Source of the DNA: Priestia flexa NBRC 15715
GTDB lineage: Bacteria; Bacillota; Bacilli; Bacillales; Bacillaceae_H
Direction: 5' to 3'
DNA: 44,965 bases
NCBI RefSeq assembly: GCF_001591565.1
Contig: NZ_BCVD01000015.1
Coordinates: 1-44,965, forward strand
Part shown: piece by piece, positions 10,463 through 18,342 of the stretch
Position numbering within the stretch: position 1 is the stretch's first letter
Layout of the letters: the number at the start of each line of letters is the position of its first letter
The notes under the pieces: generated by a model
Databases searched by the model: none
What the model was told of the DNA's origin: nothing
What the model saw: only the letters and a program-made list of their open reading frames with translations
Made by a program: the position numbers and the translations under genes

Positions 10463-11245
10463 TTAAGACAGTAATCCTACAAGTTGAAGACCGTGTGCAA
10501 TTCCGTTATCAGCTACGTCTTTTGTAATATAATTTGCCACTTCTTTTACTTCATCATGGGCATTTCCCATTGCTACGCCATTTCCTACGTACGAGAGCAT
10601 TTCAATATCATTTAAGCCATCGCCAAATGCATACACATTTTCTTTCTTATAGCCTAACTTATTGATCATAACCTCAATTCCCTTTGCTTTTGATCCACCA
10701 GCAGGAAGCACATCCGTTGAGAATTCATGCCAACGAATATAATCAAATTTTTTAAATTTTTCTTCGTAAGGCTTCTCTTCACCATCCGTACAGAAAAGAA
10801 GCGCTTGATAGATTTCGCGGTTTTCATAGTACAAAGGGTCATGAATTGGATGTGTGATGCCAAGCTTTAGCGTGCTAATGCTTGCTTCAATATGTTCATG
10901 AAATTCAATATTAGACCTCATATCATCATGATCTAAATAAACGACTGGATGATTTTTTTGAGCAGCAAACGCGGTGAGCGCTTGAAGCTCTTGTACGTCT
11001 AATGGATTTTGATACAGAACTTCACCATTTAATACGATGTACTGACCATTAAAGCTAATATATGTATCGATACCAAGCTCATCTCGAAGCTCTTTAAACA
11101 TAAACGGTGCTCGGCCTGTAGCAATGGCTACTTCATAACCTTTTTCCTTGAGCTGATTTACCGCTTGCTTTGTTGACTCAGGTAATTTTTTATCATGATC
11201 TAACAATGTACCATCAATATCAAAGAACACTATTTTTTTGTCCAT
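10463..11245 (-). CDS. ykrA: HAD-IIB (Cof-type) phosphatase YkrA
   Basis: A 260-residue haloacid dehalogenase-like hydrolase of the Cof subfamily. Motif I FFDIDGTLLD supplies the nucleophile and general acid (Asp8/Asp10). The ATGR stretch near residue 41 is motif II, and the C-terminal FGDGLNDIEML is the metal-binding motif IV. A large cap domain sits between about 80 and 185. Members dephosphorylate sugar phosphates, flavin precursors or similar compounds; the substrate here cannot be read from sequence. It sits between def and rpoY, as ykrA does in B. subtilis. Confidence 0.9.
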   Translation of the reverse strand: MDKKIVFFDIDGTLLDHDKKLPESTKQAVNQLKEKGYEVAIATGRAPFMFKELRDELGIDTYISFNGQYIVLNGEVLYQNPLDVQELQALTAFAAQKNHPVVYLDHDDMRSNIEFHEHIEASISTLKLGITHPIHDPLYYENREIYQALLFCTDGEEKPYEEKFKKFDYIRWHEFSTDVLPAGGSKAKGIEVMINKLGYKKENVYAFGDGLNDIEMLSYVGNGVAMGNAHDEVKEVANYITKDVADNGIAHGLQLVGLLS

Positions 11246-11413
11246 TGTTTCACCTAACTTTTCTATTTTTTTTCGTTTCTCACGCCATTATAACAAACCA
11301 CTTCTACTTTCTCCATCTTTCCATATATAACCACGCAAGTCTATGCGCTTTTTTCATATACTACAACTATAAACATAGACAGGCATTCATCAGATATAAA
11401 GGAGATGAGATTC

Positions 11414-11485
11414 ATGTTAAAAGATTTTCGAAAGCGCCTTTTAAGACGTTGGAATGAATTATTACGAAAAAAATCAATTGCTTAA
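11414..11485 (+). CDS. Putative 23-residue cationic amphipathic peptide
   Basis: An ATG preceded by an excellent AAGGAGATGAG Shine-Dalgarno sequence opens a 23-codon frame. The peptide starts MLKDFRKRLLRRW and ends with LLRKKSIA. It carries nine Lys/Arg and two acidic residues. Hydrophobic residues at positions 2, 5, 9, 10, 13, 16 and 17 line one face of a predicted helix, so it would be a strongly cationic amphipathic helix that may bind membranes or nucleic acid. A nested hairpin begins 10 nt after the stop. I do not recognise a family. The ribosome-binding site and sequence pattern support translation, but the length gives no statistical support. Confidence 0.45.
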   Translation: MLKDFRKRLLRRWNELLRKKSIA

Positions 11486-11495
11486 TTAACGATTT

Positions 11496-11557
11496 AAGGG
11501 CTTTCTATCAATACATTTGCAGAGCGTGTGTCTGCATCGTAAAATAGAATAGCCCTT
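11496..11557 (+). repeat. Nested two-level hairpin downstream of the small peptide
   Basis: An outer stem pairs AAGGGCT with AGCCCTT and continues through TCTAT/ATAGA with a one-base asymmetry. Inside it TGCAGA pairs with TCTGCA. A T-rich tail (ATTTTCTATTT) follows. It could terminate the peptide transcript or form a structured RNA element upstream of rpoY. Confidence 0.6.
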
Positions 11558-11691
11558 ATTTTCTATTTAAATAAGCAGTCCAGTCAGTCAATTTTTTCAC
11601 ATAGTCATAATTTCATATTAGCTATTCGTATAATTTTTCAATAAAATTTAAGTTTATCGATAGAAATCGTCCCTATTTTGCATTTAACGAA

Positions 11692-11720
11692 TTGACTTGT
11701 GTTATTTTGATGTCTAAAAT
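11692..11720 (+). promoter_or_regulatory. Sigma-A promoter of rpoY-rnjA
   Basis: TTGACT (-35), a 17-nt spacer and TAAAAT (-10), about 100 nt before rpoY. Another TATAAT at 11775-11780 lacks a good -35. Confidence 0.65.
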
Positions 11721-11824
11721 GTAGTGAAAGCAAGTTTCTTTAGAAAATACATGAAATACATACACATTTTATATTATAATAAAATAAGTTATTTGAATTT
11801 CGGATTTAAGGAGAGAATGAAGTT

Positions 11825-12034
11825 ATGATTTTTAAAGTATATTTTCAAGAAAAATTAACAGAAGTACCAGTTCGTGAAAACACACAAACTGTTTATGTAG
11901 AAGGAGAGTCTGAACGCGACGTTCGTAAAAAGTTAAAAGCGCGTTCAATTAACATTGAATTTGTTCAACTAGTGGACGGAGACTACTTAGAATATGAGCA
12001 ACACAGCGAAGATTTTAAAGTATTGGAGATATGA
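11825..12034 (+). CDS. rpoY: RNA polymerase epsilon subunit
   Basis: The 69-residue auxiliary subunit (formerly YkzG) that binds core RNA polymerase in Firmicutes. Sequence and length match the family (MIFKVYFQ start, a basic VRKKLKAR stretch near residue 38, acidic C-terminus). A GGAGAG site precedes the ATG. Its 3' end directly precedes rnjA, with the rnjA Shine-Dalgarno sequence inside the last rpoY codons, the arrangement typical of Bacillaceae. The two are almost certainly co-transcribed. Confidence 0.95.
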   Translation: MIFKVYFQEKLTEVPVRENTQTVYVEGESERDVRKKLKARSINIEFVQLVDGDYLEYEQHSEDFKVLEI

Positions 12035-12039
12035 TAAAA

Positions 12040-13707
12040 ATGAAATTTGTAAAAAATAATCAGACGGCGGTATTCGCTCTAGGTGGACTAGGTGAAATCG
12101 GTAAGAATACCTATGCCGTACAGTTTCAAGATGAAATTATTCTTATCGATGCCGGAATTAAGTTTCCAGAAGATGAACTATTAGGTATTGATTATGTAAT
12201 TCCTGATTACAGCTATTTAGTTAAAAACGCAGACAAAATCCGTGGACTTTTCGTAACACATGGTCATGAGGATCACATCGGTGGAATTCCGTATCTTTTA
12301 CGCGAATTAAACATTCCAATTTATGCTGGAAAGCTAGCGTTAGGTTTACTACGCAATAAGCTGGATGAGCACGGATTACTTAGAACTGCACAGCTTCATG
12401 AAATTACAGAAGACGACGTTATTAAGTTTCGCAAGACGTCGGTAACGTTTTTCCGTACAACACACAGCATTCCTGATTCATACGGTATTGTTGTAAAAAC
12501 ACCAAATGGACAAATTGTACATACAGGTGACTTTAAGTTTGACTTTACACCAGTTGGAGAACCAGCGAACTTAACAAAGATGGCTGAAATCGGTAAAGAC
12601 GGCGTACTATGCCTACTATCAGATAGTACAAACAGTGAAATCCCTAACTTTACAATGTCTGAGCGTCGCGTTGGTGACAGCATTCATGACATTTTCCGAA
12701 AAGTTGAAGGCCGTATTATTTTCGCAACGTTTGCATCTAACATTCATCGTTTACAGCAAGTTGTTGAAGCTGCTGTATTAAACAATCGTAAAATTGCTGT
12801 GTTTGGTCGCAGTATGGAAGCAGCAATTGATATTGGTCAGGAGCTTGGCTATATCTCTTGTCCAAAAGATACGTTTATTGAACCATCTCAAATCAATCGT
12901 ATTCCTGCTAACCGCGTAACAATTTTATGTACAGGTAGTCAAGGTGAACCGATGGCTGCTTTATCACGTATTGCAAACGGTACACACCGTCAAATTCAGA
13001 TTATCCCTGGGGATACAGTTGTTTTCTCTTCATCACCAATTCCAGGTAACACAGTAAGTGTAAGCAAAACGATCGATATGTTATTCCGTGCTGGTGCTGA
13101 AGTTATTCATGGTAAACTGAATGACATCCATACGTCAGGTCATGGTGGACAAGAAGAACAAAAATTAATGCTTCGCTTAATGAAACCAAAGTACTTTATG
13201 CCAATTCATGGTGAGTACCGCATGCAAAAGATGCATATCAAGCTAGCAACTGACTGCGGTGTTCAAGAAGAAAACTGCTTCATTATGGATAACGGTGAAG
13301 TATTAGCACTAAGCGAGAACGAAGCATCCGTAGCGGGTAAAATCCCATCTGGTTCTGTTTATATTGACGGAAGCGGCATTGGTGATATTGGTAATATCGT
13401 ACTGCGAGATCGTCGTATTCTATCTGAAGAAGGTCTTGTAATCGTCGTTGTTAGCATTAACATGAAAGACTTTAAAATTGCAGCGGGTCCAGATATTATC
13501 TCACGTGGATTTGTTTACATGCGCGAATCTGGCGATTTAATTAACGATGCACAATCATTAATTACAAAGCACTTAAATAAAGTAATGGAGCGCCGTACAT
13601 CTCAGTGGTCTGAAATTAAAAATGAAATTACAGACACACTAGCTCCATTCCTCTATGAAAAAACAAAACGTCGTCCAATGATTTTACCAATCATTATGGA
13701 AGTATAA
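12040..13707 (+). CDS. rnjA: Ribonuclease J1
   Basis: A 555-residue metallo-beta-lactamase/beta-CASP nuclease with 5'-3' exonuclease and endonuclease activity, central to mRNA turnover and rRNA maturation. The HGHEDHIGG motif gives metal ligands His74, His76, Asp78 and His79. The beta-CASP region follows (from about residue 210, with [10 protein letters not shown]), then the IHGEYRMQ segment, and a C-terminal domain from about 450. The first possible ATG (12031) is only 2 nt from the GGAG site; the ATG at 12040 is 11 nt from it and gives the same start as B. subtilis RNase J1 (555 residues), so I use that one. Confidence 0.97.
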   Translation: MKFVKNNQTAVFALGGLGEIGKNTYAVQFQDEIILIDAGIKFPEDELLGIDYVIPDYSYLVKNADKIRGLFVTHGHEDHIGGIPYLLRELNIPIYAGKLALGLLRNKLDEHGLLRTAQLHEITEDDVIKFRKTSVTFFRTTHSIPDSYGIVVKTPNGQIVHTGDFKFDFTPVGEPANLTKMAEIGKDGVLCLLSDSTNSEIPNFTMSERRVGDSIHDIFRKVEGRIIFATFASNIHRLQQVVEAAVLNNRKIAVFGRSMEAAIDIGQELGYISCPKDTFIEPSQINRIPANRVTILCTGSQGEPMAALSRIANGTHRQIQIIPGDTVVFSSSPIPGNTVSVSKTIDMLFRAGAEVIHGKLNDIHTSGHGGQEEQKLMLRLMKPKYFMPIHGEYRMQKMHIKLATDCGVQEENCFIMDNGEVLALSENEASVAGKIPSGSVYIDGSGIGDIGNIVLRDRRILSEEGLVIVVVSINMKDFKIAAGPDIISRGFVYMRESGDLINDAQSLITKHLNKVMERRTSQWSEIKNEITDTLAPFLYEKTKRRPMILPIIMEV

Positions 13708-13708
13708 G

Positions 13709-13738
13709 AAAAAGGATTCGCTTACGCGAATCCTTTTT
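13709..13738. terminator. Bidirectional terminator after rnjA
   Basis: An 8-bp GC-containing stem GGATTCGC/GCGAATCC with a 4-nt loop and A5/T5 flanks. The stop codon of the convergent ABC fusion gene lies in its T-tract. Confidence 0.9.
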
Positions 13739-14438
13739 ACGTATGTTTCTTCTCTAAAATATTAATTCCAAGAGCCATTAATACCACTGTAATAATGCAT
13801 AATAATAGGCTTGAGTACGCAATTTTTTGCCATGCATAATCATAGAGCACAACTTGCTTTAAAAGGTCCATTCCATATGTCAACGGTACGAACTTTGAAA
13901 GTGTCAGCATAACTGGAGATGTGACAATTTCAAGAGGCCAATATGCCCCTCCTATCATTGCCATACTCACTGCTAATAGAGGAATAAGCACGTGATACTG
14001 AGCAATACCGATGTTAAGTCGTCTTTTCATTCCTCCAGAAAAGATTTTCACACGATCATGCTGGCGGTCGGTTAAGCTAATCATGTTTAAAATCTCATCC
14101 ACTTTTTCAGCTAGCTGTTTTCCTTTCATTCTTTGGGTTCTTCCAAAAAAGTCGAGATTTTCTCTTGCCGTTAATTCATCATATAAAGCTAGCTCTTGAG
14201 GAACAACGCCCAGTATTTGTCTCATATGAATTGGATCTTCTACGCTGCTTTTCCCGTTGATACGTATGCCACCGCTTGACGGTTTAATAAGAGAAGAAAT
14301 CAAAGAAATGGTCGTTGACTTTCCTGCACCGTTTGGCCCTAATAATCCAATTGTTTCGCCACGTTCTAAAAACAAGCTGATGTTATTTACTACTTTCGCT
14401 TTTTTGTATGCTTTACTTAGTTCGATGACTTCTAACAT
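13737..14438 (-). pseudogene. Chimera: ABC ATPase N-half fused to ABC-2 permease C-end
   Basis: The 233-residue frame joins two different proteins. Residues 1-146 are the N-terminal half of a drug-exporter ATPase: Walker A GPNGAGKST (34-42), Q-loop Gln81, and signature FSGGMKRR (133-140). Where Walker B, D-loop and H-loop should follow, the sequence changes at about residue 147 (near base 14000) into the last part of an ABC-2 permease, with MAMIGGAYWPLEI and three hydrophobic segments. The likely origin is an in-frame deletion across an ATPase gene and one or more permease genes of an operon like lnrLMN. Without Walker B it should not hydrolyse ATP. The start has a good AAAGGAG site. The upstream two-component genes probably once controlled this exporter. 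Confidence 0.85.
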
Positions 14439-14503
14439 AAGGCTTCACTCCTTTATTTTCTTTCTTACTTCATCTTATAAATTCAACACTTCCTTCACCA
14501 CTT

Positions 14504-14545
14504 ACTTCCGTCACTTCTTCTATTCCAAACTATGACCTCCGTCAC
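14504..14545. promoter_or_regulatory. Direct repeat ACYTCCGTCAC, 31-bp period
   Basis: Two 11-bp copies (14504-14514 and 14535-14545) differ at one base and are spaced about three helical turns apart, 66-107 bp upstream of the ABC fusion start. This is a plausible operator for the neighbouring NarL-type regulator. No regulator binding is proven by the sequence. Confidence 0.5.
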
Positions 14546-14553
14546 ATGACAAA

Positions 14554-14582
14554 AAATCTTCTGACCTCTTGTCAGAAGATTT
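14554..14582 (-). terminator. Terminator of the response regulator gene
   Basis: A 12-bp stem AAATCTTCTGAC/GTCAGAAGATTT with a 5-nt loop, continuing into T6 on the minus strand, 2 nt after the stop codon. It separates the two-component genes from the ABC fusion gene. Confidence 0.85.
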
Positions 14583-14584
14583 CT

Positions 14585-15217
14585 TCACGCTAAGTGATTT
14601 TTCACAGCATAAATAGCCAGCTGCGTGCGGTCACGCAGCTCTAGCTTATGTAAAATTTGCGTAAGATGATTTTTAACCGTTCCAATTGATAAATAAAGCT
14701 CTGCTGCAATTTCCTTGTTCGTTTTCCCTTCTCCTACAAGTTTGACTAACTCTCTTTCTCTTTTTGTAAGTTCAATCTGTATAGGGTCTGCTGCTTCTTT
14801 TCTTAATAACCTTGGCATAATTTTAGCCGTTACGTGATCATGAATACTTAAACCACCGTTCATACAACTATGAATGGATTGAATGAGATGCTCGGGGTCA
14901 GCCGTTTTTAGCATAAACCCATTTGCTCCATATTGAAGAGCCTGCATAGCATACTCTTCATCATTAAAGGTCGTTAGCATTAATACCCGTATTGTTGGCC
15001 ACTGCGCTTTTATCTTCTGGGTGGATTCAATTCCGTTCATAATTGGCATTGATACGTCCATAATCACAAGATCAATCATATGACGCTCCAGCTGCTCTAA
15101 CGCTTCTTTTCCATTACTCGCTTCTGCTCGCACGCACAGAGCAGCATCTTGTTCAATCATCATTTTAATTCCTGAACGAACAATGCTTTGATCTTCCACA
15201 AGTAAAATATGAATCAA
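14585..15217 (-). CDS. NarL/LuxR-type response regulator
   Basis: A 210-residue DNA-binding response regulator. The receiver domain occupies residues 1-120, with the acidic pair in LLVEDQ, the phosphoacceptor aspartate in LVIMDVSMP, and the conserved lysine in MLKTADPEH. The C-terminal helix-turn-helix (about 145-205) is LuxR-type: LTKRERELVKLVGEG, then NKEIAAELYLSIGTVKNHL. The start is TTG with a GGTGAG site. It lies 24 nt downstream of the histidine kinase and appears intact although its kinase and target transporter look broken. The arrangement kinase-regulator-ABC resembles the lnrJK-lnrLMN (linearmycin) and yvfTU systems of B. subtilis; which one is ancestral I cannot decide. Confidence 0.9.
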   Translation of the reverse strand: MIHILLVEDQSIVRSGIKMMIEQDAALCVRAEASNGKEALEQLERHMIDLVIMDVSMPIMNGIESTQKIKAQWPTIRVLMLTTFNDEEYAMQALQYGANGFMLKTADPEHLIQSIHSCMNGGLSIHDHVTAKIMPRLLRKEAADPIQIELTKRERELVKLVGEGKTNKEIAAELYLSIGTVKNHLTQILHKLELRDRTQLAIYAVKNHLA

Positions 15218-15241
15218 GTAAACTCACCTTCTTTGTATCCC

Positions 15242-16335
15242 TTAATTTAGTTTAATGATGCCTTCTATAGAAAAATGTTCAGGTGTTTGCAAGTAGCTTA
15301 CTTGTCCTCGGATACTTTCAATCCGCTGCTTTAATGCCTTTAACCCAAACCCTTCTTGAAAAGGAGGTGCATCAGGTGCAATGCTGTTTTTTATTTTGAA
15401 AGATAAATCTCCTACTGGTGATAGCATTAGAGTAATTGCTAATTCTCTTGAACTACCGTGACGCATTGCGTTTGTAAATCCCTCTTGAATAGCGCGATAT
15501 AACGCGACGCTTTGAGTATTGGACAGCGTCAGTGATAATACTCGCTGCTTCACTGTAAACGAAACATTCATATGACTCTCTGATTCTAACTTTTTAATTA
15601 AATGAACAATGGATGCTACTCCCTGTAAGGTTGATTTATCCAACTCCTTTACAGCATGACGTGTTTCGGCTAAGCTTTCTTCTGCTAACCGTTTTAATTG
15701 GTCTAGCTGTACATTTTCTAACTCTTGACTCATCTTTAACACTTGAATATTTAGTAATAAAGCCGTTAATTTATGGCCAACAGAATCGTGAATATCTCGA
15801 GCAATTCTTGTTCTTTCTTCATTTCGAGCCGCTTTATCTGCCTCCAAACTCATTCGTTTAAGAGAGCGATATTCACCTCTAAGCTCATCATATAAAAGCT
15901 GTTTTTGTTGCTTTTCTTCCCTACTTACACCTAATTGATACAAAACAACCCCAATTAGCACAGTTATGATAATGGTTGGTAGTAATAAGGCCTCTAACTT
16001 AATCCAGGTTAAAAGTAAAAAAGCAATCAGTGTACATCCAGCATAAATTCGAAAAGAAAGTCCCTTCACTTCACTGGCTGCTTCAACACTAACATACAGA
16101 AAAAGAGCCATTAAAAGTGGGGAGAACGATAAGAAGAACCCTAAGCTTGTCAGAACCAACACTTGACACATTTGATTTCCTAGCTTCTGCCTCCACAGTG
16201 GTTTTGTAAAATAAATAAGCATGGACAGAAAACTTAAAAAAAGTAATCCAAGAATATTTACGCTTTGATATATTGAAAAAAAAGGGCAGTCCATATCGCT
16301 AAAAACATAGTAGTTTGCACTAAAAAAGTTTTCAT
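15242..16335 (-). pseudogene. Sensor histidine kinase, frameshifted in a T8 tract
   Basis: A NarX/DesK-type sensor kinase. The long frame (up to 16408) encodes several membrane segments, a HisKA_3 dimerisation domain with the phosphoacceptor in RDIHDSVGHKLT, and an HATPase domain with the N-box QEGFTNAMRHG and the GFGLKALKQR motif. Its first ~40 residues look non-coding. The best start is an ATG at 16335, 8 nt after GGAGG, in a different frame: it encodes MKTFLVQTTMFLAIWTALFF, a good first membrane helix, then stops after five more residues. The frames meet at eight T (16276-16283). One extra T would join them and give a normal kinase. Either a real loss-of-function, a phase-variable tract, slippage, or a sequencing error. 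Confidence 0.75.
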
Positions 16336-16406
16336 CTTGCATTCCTCCGCTTACTATTGTACTAACAAACCACCAATAAAATCCATATTTTCTATAAATA
16401 CATAGC

Positions 16407-16439
16407 AAAAACCTGCTTCCAATGCTGAAAGCAGGTTTT
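16407..16439 (-). terminator. Terminator of ktrC
   Basis: An 11-bp stem AAAACCTGCTT/AAGCAGGTTTT, 2 nt after the ktrC stop on the minus strand, ending in T5. Confidence 0.85.
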
Positions 16440-16441
16440 CA

Positions 16442-17104
16442 TTACATATCTGCGAATTTATTCTCAAATCGATTAATATTTACATCTGCACCAATAACAA
16501 TTAAAATGTCACCCTGTTTGATTGACTCTGATGCTTGTGGAGAGACAATAATATCTTGGCTTCTCTTAATTGCAACAATATTAATACCATATTTAGCACG
16601 AATATCTAAGTCGATAAGCGTATTTCCCGCCATTTTTTTACTCGCAACTAGCTCAACAATACTGTGCTCATCAGATAGCTCTAGATAGTCAAGTACGCTA
16701 TTGGAAATCATACTATTGGCAATTCTTCTTCCCATATCACGTTCTGGATGCACAATAAAGTTAGCTCCAATTTTCGATAATACCTTAGCATGATAATCAT
16801 TTTGCGCTTTTACCGTAATTTTCTTTACGCCTAGCTCCTTTAAAATCAGCGTGGTTAAAATGCTTGCTTGAATATTATCACCAATAGCTACTATGACATG
16901 ATCAAAGTTACGAATGCCTAAACTTTTTAGTACACCTTCATCCGTAGAGTCTCCCACTACGGCATGTGAGGCAACGCTCGCATACTCATTTACTTTCTCT
17001 TCATCCGTATCAATAGCCAGTACTTCCATACCTTGATCACTTAATGTTTTACAAATGCTACCGCCAAATCTCCCTAATCCAACTACTGCAAATTCCTTTT
17101 TCAT
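16442..17104 (-). CDS. ktrC: Ktr potassium uptake regulatory subunit (RCK)
   Basis: A 220-residue cytoplasmic RCK protein that gates the KtrD-type potassium channel. The N-terminal Rossmann domain (VVGLGRFGGSIC near residue 6) binds nucleotide and, in homologues, c-di-AMP-type signals act through the C-terminal RCK_C domain (from about residue 135). The frame is open further upstream, but the ATG at 17104 has GGAGG 7 nt before it and gives the length of B. subtilis KtrC (221). No ktrD is adjacent, as expected for KtrC/D. Its position near rnjA matches B. subtilis apart from the inserted two-component/ABC module. Confidence 0.92.
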   Translation of the reverse strand: MKKEFAVVGLGRFGGSICKTLSDQGMEVLAIDTDEEKVNEYASVASHAVVGDSTDEGVLKSLGIRNFDHVIVAIGDNIQASILTTLILKELGVKKITVKAQNDYHAKVLSKIGANFIVHPERDMGRRIANSMISNSVLDYLELSDEHSIVELVASKKMAGNTLIDLDIRAKYGINIVAIKRSQDIIVSPQASESIKQGDILIVIGADVNINRFENKFADM

Positions 17105-17198
17105 GAAAAATCCTCCATGTAGTAACAAGTGAAGTCCATATACTACTTTATTTTACCATAATGTAAGACTTCTTTTCTCTATACATGTCAGCTTACAG

Positions 17199-17227
17199 AA
17201 AAAAAGCTGCGGATTTCCACAGCTTTT
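17199..17227 (-). terminator. Terminator of the 6-phosphogluconate dehydrogenase gene
   Basis: AAAAGCTG/CAGCTTTT plus an inner GG/CC pair (one G-U) followed by T7 on the minus strand. Confidence 0.85.
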
Positions 17228-17237
17228 AGATTTCCCT

Positions 17238-18134
17238 TTACTTTTTCTCTACAGCATGACCACCGAATTCATTTCGAAGAGCAGCTACAACTTTCCCGGT
17301 AAAGGTATCATCTTCTAATGAACGATAGCGCATCATTAGTGAAAGCGCAATAACCGGTGTTGGAACTTGTAAGTCTAAAGCTGATTCAACCGTCCATTTT
17401 CCCTCTCCAGAAGAATGCATCACGCCACGGATATCATCCAAACGAGGATCTTTTGAAAAGGCACGTTCCATCAGCTCAATTAACCACGAGCGGATAACAG
17501 AACCATTGTTCCATACTCTCGCAACAGCTTCATAGTCATAATCAAACTGACTTTTTTCCAACACATCAAACCCTTCTGCAATTGCTTGCATCATACCATA
17601 TTCAATTCCATTATGTACCATTTTCAAGAAATGGCCGCTTCCTGCATCTCCTGCATACAGATAGCCTTTTTCCACATTTATATCTTTAAAAATAGGTTCA
17701 ATGTGGGCGAAAGCTTCCTTATCTCCACCAATCATCATGCAGGCTCCATTTCGTGCTCCTTCCATTCCACCGCTGGTTCCGACATCAAAGAAGTGAATCC
17801 CCTTTTGATGAGCTTTTTCAGCACGACGAACAGAATCTTGGTACTTTGAGTTTCCACCATCTATAATAATATCTCCTTCATCAAGCAGGCCTTGAAGCTC
17901 ATTTATTACCTTTTCTGTAAGATCTCCCGCCGGTACCATCACCCAAGCTACTTTTGGCTTTTCTAATTTTTTAACTAATTCTTCTATTGAGTGAGCCCCC
18001 ACAGCTCCTTGTTCTTCCAACGTTTTAACCGCTTCTTTATTCACGTCAAATGCTACAACTGCATGGTTGTGTTCCATCAAGTTTAGCGAAAGGTTCGCTC
18101 CCATTTTTCCCAGACCAATCATTCCAATTTGCAT
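17238..18134 (-). CDS. gnd: 6-phosphogluconate dehydrogenase, short (YqeC-like) form
   Basis: A 298-residue oxidoreductase that converts 6-phosphogluconate to ribulose 5-phosphate and CO2. The N-terminal Rossmann motif is GLGKMGANL near residue 7. Asp and no basic residue after beta-2 (FDVNKE) favours NAD+ over NADP+. The family signature DVGTSGGMEGARNG (about 137-150) and the catalytic lysine in HFLKMVHNGIEYG are present. The length matches the short, NAD-type enzymes such as YqeC rather than the 470-residue GndA. The gene sits between ktrC and ykuU, where I would not expect it from B. subtilis, so it looks like a local insertion. Its product would feed the ribulose 5-phosphate pool used by HxlA. 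Confidence 0.88.
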   Translation of the reverse strand: MQIGMIGLGKMGANLSLNLMEHNHAVVAFDVNKEAVKTLEEQGAVGAHSIEELVKKLEKPKVAWVMVPAGDLTEKVINELQGLLDEGDIIIDGGNSKYQDSVRRAEKAHQKGIHFFDVGTSGGMEGARNGACMMIGGDKEAFAHIEPIFKDINVEKGYLYAGDAGSGHFLKMVHNGIEYGMMQAIAEGFDVLEKSQFDYDYEAVARVWNNGSVIRSWLIELMERAFSKDPRLDDIRGVMHSSGEGKWTVESALDLQVPTPVIALSLMMRYRSLEDDTFTGKVVAALRNEFGGHAVEKK

Positions 18135-18222
18135 ATAAATTCCTCCTTCAATACTAAATTATTGTTAGTATGATATAAATTCGTCATCTTCAAACGTATT
18201 TTCTACTTTCTAAACAAAACAT

Positions 18223-18262
18223 AAAAAACACTGATGTCTACTTTTTAGAAACACCAGCATTT
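18223..18262 (-). terminator. Probable terminator of ykuU
   Basis: On the minus strand AAATGCTGGTGT pairs with ACATCAGTGTTT using three G-U pairs, followed by a T6 run about 110 nt beyond ykuU. Confidence 0.5.
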
Positions 18263-18342
18263 ATATATTTTCACTTAGCTTTAACTAATTCTTCAGCCGA
18301 ACTTTAGCTGTAAGAAAGCTTTTATCTTTGCCCTAAGCTTTT

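Noticed and set aside
11775-11780. Second TATAAT upstream of rpoY
   Set aside because: No acceptable -35 at 16-18 nt; the TTGACT/TAAAAT pair at 11692-11720 is better.
16336-16408. Histidine kinase start at 16408 or 16342
   Set aside because: No Shine-Dalgarno sequence for 16408, only 1 nt between GGAGG and 16342, and the residues encoded are unlike a kinase N-terminus and overlap the ktrC terminator.
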